From assembly GCA_963991985.1 (NCBI GenBank), contig CAXDRX010000002.1, forward strand, positions 118,348 to 182,347: a DNA stretch of 64,000 bases, given 5' to 3'. The position numbers and the translations under genes are program-made. Source of the DNA: MED-G17 sp963991985 (lineage in GTDB: Bacteria; Bacteroidota; Bacteroidia; NS11-12g; UBA9320). Shown here piece by piece: positions 63,277 through 64,000 of this stretch. The notes under the pieces were generated by a model. The model was not told where the DNA came from and did not search any database. It saw nothing but the letters and a program-made list of their open reading frames with translations. The stretch's first letter is position 1; each line of letters begins with the position of its first letter.

Positions 63277-64000
63277 CATAGAAAATATTTTCCGAGAAAA
63301 ACTAAGCAATGCATCGACAATGCCACCCAAGTCCGTTTGGGGAAAAATAGCAAAAAACCCCATTGTGGGTTCGGGAGGAACAGGATTTTCGGCCGTTCCC
63401 AGCCTTGTGAGAAATATATTTTTCAAACCAATTTTCCTGATGTCGGTGGCTGTAATTTCTACGATTGCTTATTTTACCATCAAACTGGAGTCCAATCAAA
63501 AACCTATTGAACAAAGACCCATCAAAGAGCCAATCGCAAAGCCGAATGACTCAATACCATTGAAGTGGAAAGAGAGAGAGGGAATCAATCCGGTTAAAAA
63601 TGAAATTTTGGCGCGGCCAACCTCGCCCACCCCAGAAAGCAAAAGAAATCAAAAGAAAGATACTTTTTTCGATAAAAAAACAACAATCACACCACTTGAA
63701 AAAAGTACATTATTGCCACAATACATAGCGCCAAAAACTTCAGTGGTTCACAAAAATCAAAGTAAGAAAGAATCATTGGGAACCGATACAGTCGAAAAAA
63801 ATCAAGAGAAAAAAAAGGAGAAAATACGAGAAATTCCTCCCATCCCCAACGTTATTACACCCTATAAAATGGATGGTTACAATGATAAATTTGTTTTGGA
63901 TTTTGACAGTATTGATTTGGAGAAATTTAGACTGTTGATCATTGACTGGAATGGTGAATTGATTTTTGAGACAAACAACCCAAATGAATCTTGGGACGGA
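63266..64000 (+). CDS. Membrane-anchored protein with gliding-motility-type C-terminal domain (partial)
   Basis: An open frame from TTG 63266 runs 245 codons to the window edge. It begins NNIENIFREKLSNAS, a short cytosolic stretch like those of Bacteroidota proteins encoded after ECF sigma genes, then has one membrane segment (PIFLMSVAVISTIAYFTI, about residues 50-68), a long charged and proline-rich linker, and from about residue 190 the start of a gliding-motility/type IX type B domain (IPNVITPYKMDGYNDKFVL, LIIDWNGELIFETN). The start overlaps the sigma gene. It could sense or bind the sigma factor on the inside while displaying a surface domain. Its real C-terminus lies outside the window. 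Confidence 0.72.
   Translation, partial: MKNNIENIFREKLSNASTMPPKSVWGKIAKNPIVGSGGTGFSAVPSLVRNIFFKPIFLMSVAVISTIAYFTIKLESNQKPIEQRPIKEPIAKPNDSIPLKWKEREGINPVKNEILARPTSPTPESKRNQKKDTFFDKKTTITPLEKSTLLPQYIAPKTSVVHKNQSKKESLGTDTVEKNQEKKKEKIREIPPIPNVITPYKMDGYNDKFVLDFDSIDLEKFRLLIIDWNGELIFETNNPNESWDG

Noticed and set aside
1..64000. CRISPR arrays, insertion sequences, phage genes and tRNA genes
   Set aside because: No direct-repeat arrays, transposase motifs, phage-like proteins or tRNA-like sequences were found, and there is little space between genes to hold them.

Overview
The window is a gene-dense, low-GC stretch of a Bacteroidota chromosome, probably from the Saprospiria/Chitinophagia side of the phylum (an inference from gene content; no rRNA is present to settle it). 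The markers are a type III glutamine synthetase, a TonB-dependent receptor with a carboxypeptidase-like N-terminal domain, type IX secretion C-terminal sorting domains, a gliding-motility-type C-terminal domain, DUF4270, DUF6029, DUF2851, an OstA-like protein, and promoters of the Bacteroidota TAnnTTTG type. I see 54 protein genes (two cut by the window edges), no tRNA or rRNA, no CRISPR array and no mobile element. Intergenic space is minimal: the longest gene-free gap is about 100 bases (3879-3981), and no stretch over 300 bases lacks a gene.

Layout. 1-10.9 kb, mostly minus strand: purM, an OmpA/PD40 lipoprotein with a degenerate protease-like tail, glutamine synthetase III, release factor 1, an LpxH-type phosphatase and DNA polymerase I. 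10.9-20.2 kb, plus strand: tsaB, then a four-gene block of two secreted proteins, a lipoprotein and a TonB-dependent receptor. 20.2-28.4 kb: an RsmI-like methyltransferase and a prolyl oligopeptidase whose start codons overlap head to head, a large BNR-repeat secreted protein, a lipoprotein and L-2-hydroxyglutarate oxidase. 28.4-34.1 kb: DinB-like, DUF456, a secreted nuclease/phosphatase, tilS, DUF2851, PspC-like and a small zinc-finger protein. 34.1-39.2 kb: a minus-strand operon of a glycogen-synthase-like half protein, DUF4270, asd and a PaaE-type reductase, facing panC. 39.2-48.8 kb: a GH3/serine-hydrolase fusion, a MuiA-like DUF4139 protein, an OstA-like protein, pyrF, DUF6029 and sodB. 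48.9-58.9 kb: cysS, an M28 peptidase, then a minus-strand run of birA, coaX, an outer-membrane protein, a TPR protein, lptC and a small membrane protein, plus rsfS, an Smr protein and acs. 59-64 kb: a TetR regulator and paaABCD (aerobic phenylacetyl-CoA epoxidase), a YbjN-like protein, an ECF sigma factor and a membrane-anchored protein with a gliding-motility-type domain.

How the genes work together. The clearest system is the phenylacetyl-CoA epoxidase: paaABCD follow a PaaR-like TetR gene, and a 14-base inverted repeat resembling the published PaaR site lies just before the regulator's start and beside divergent acs, while the likely reductase subunit (paaE) sits 25 kb away in the asd operon. 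Envelope genes are frequent (OstA, LptC, LpxH, OmpA/PD40, TonB receptor, DUF4139, DUF6029). CoA biosynthesis is represented by panC and a CoaX with an altered catalytic motif. Two genome-wide habits stand out: TAnnTTYG elements that often end only 4-7 bases before the start codon (suggesting leaderless mRNAs), and convergent genes that abut or share palindromic stop codons.
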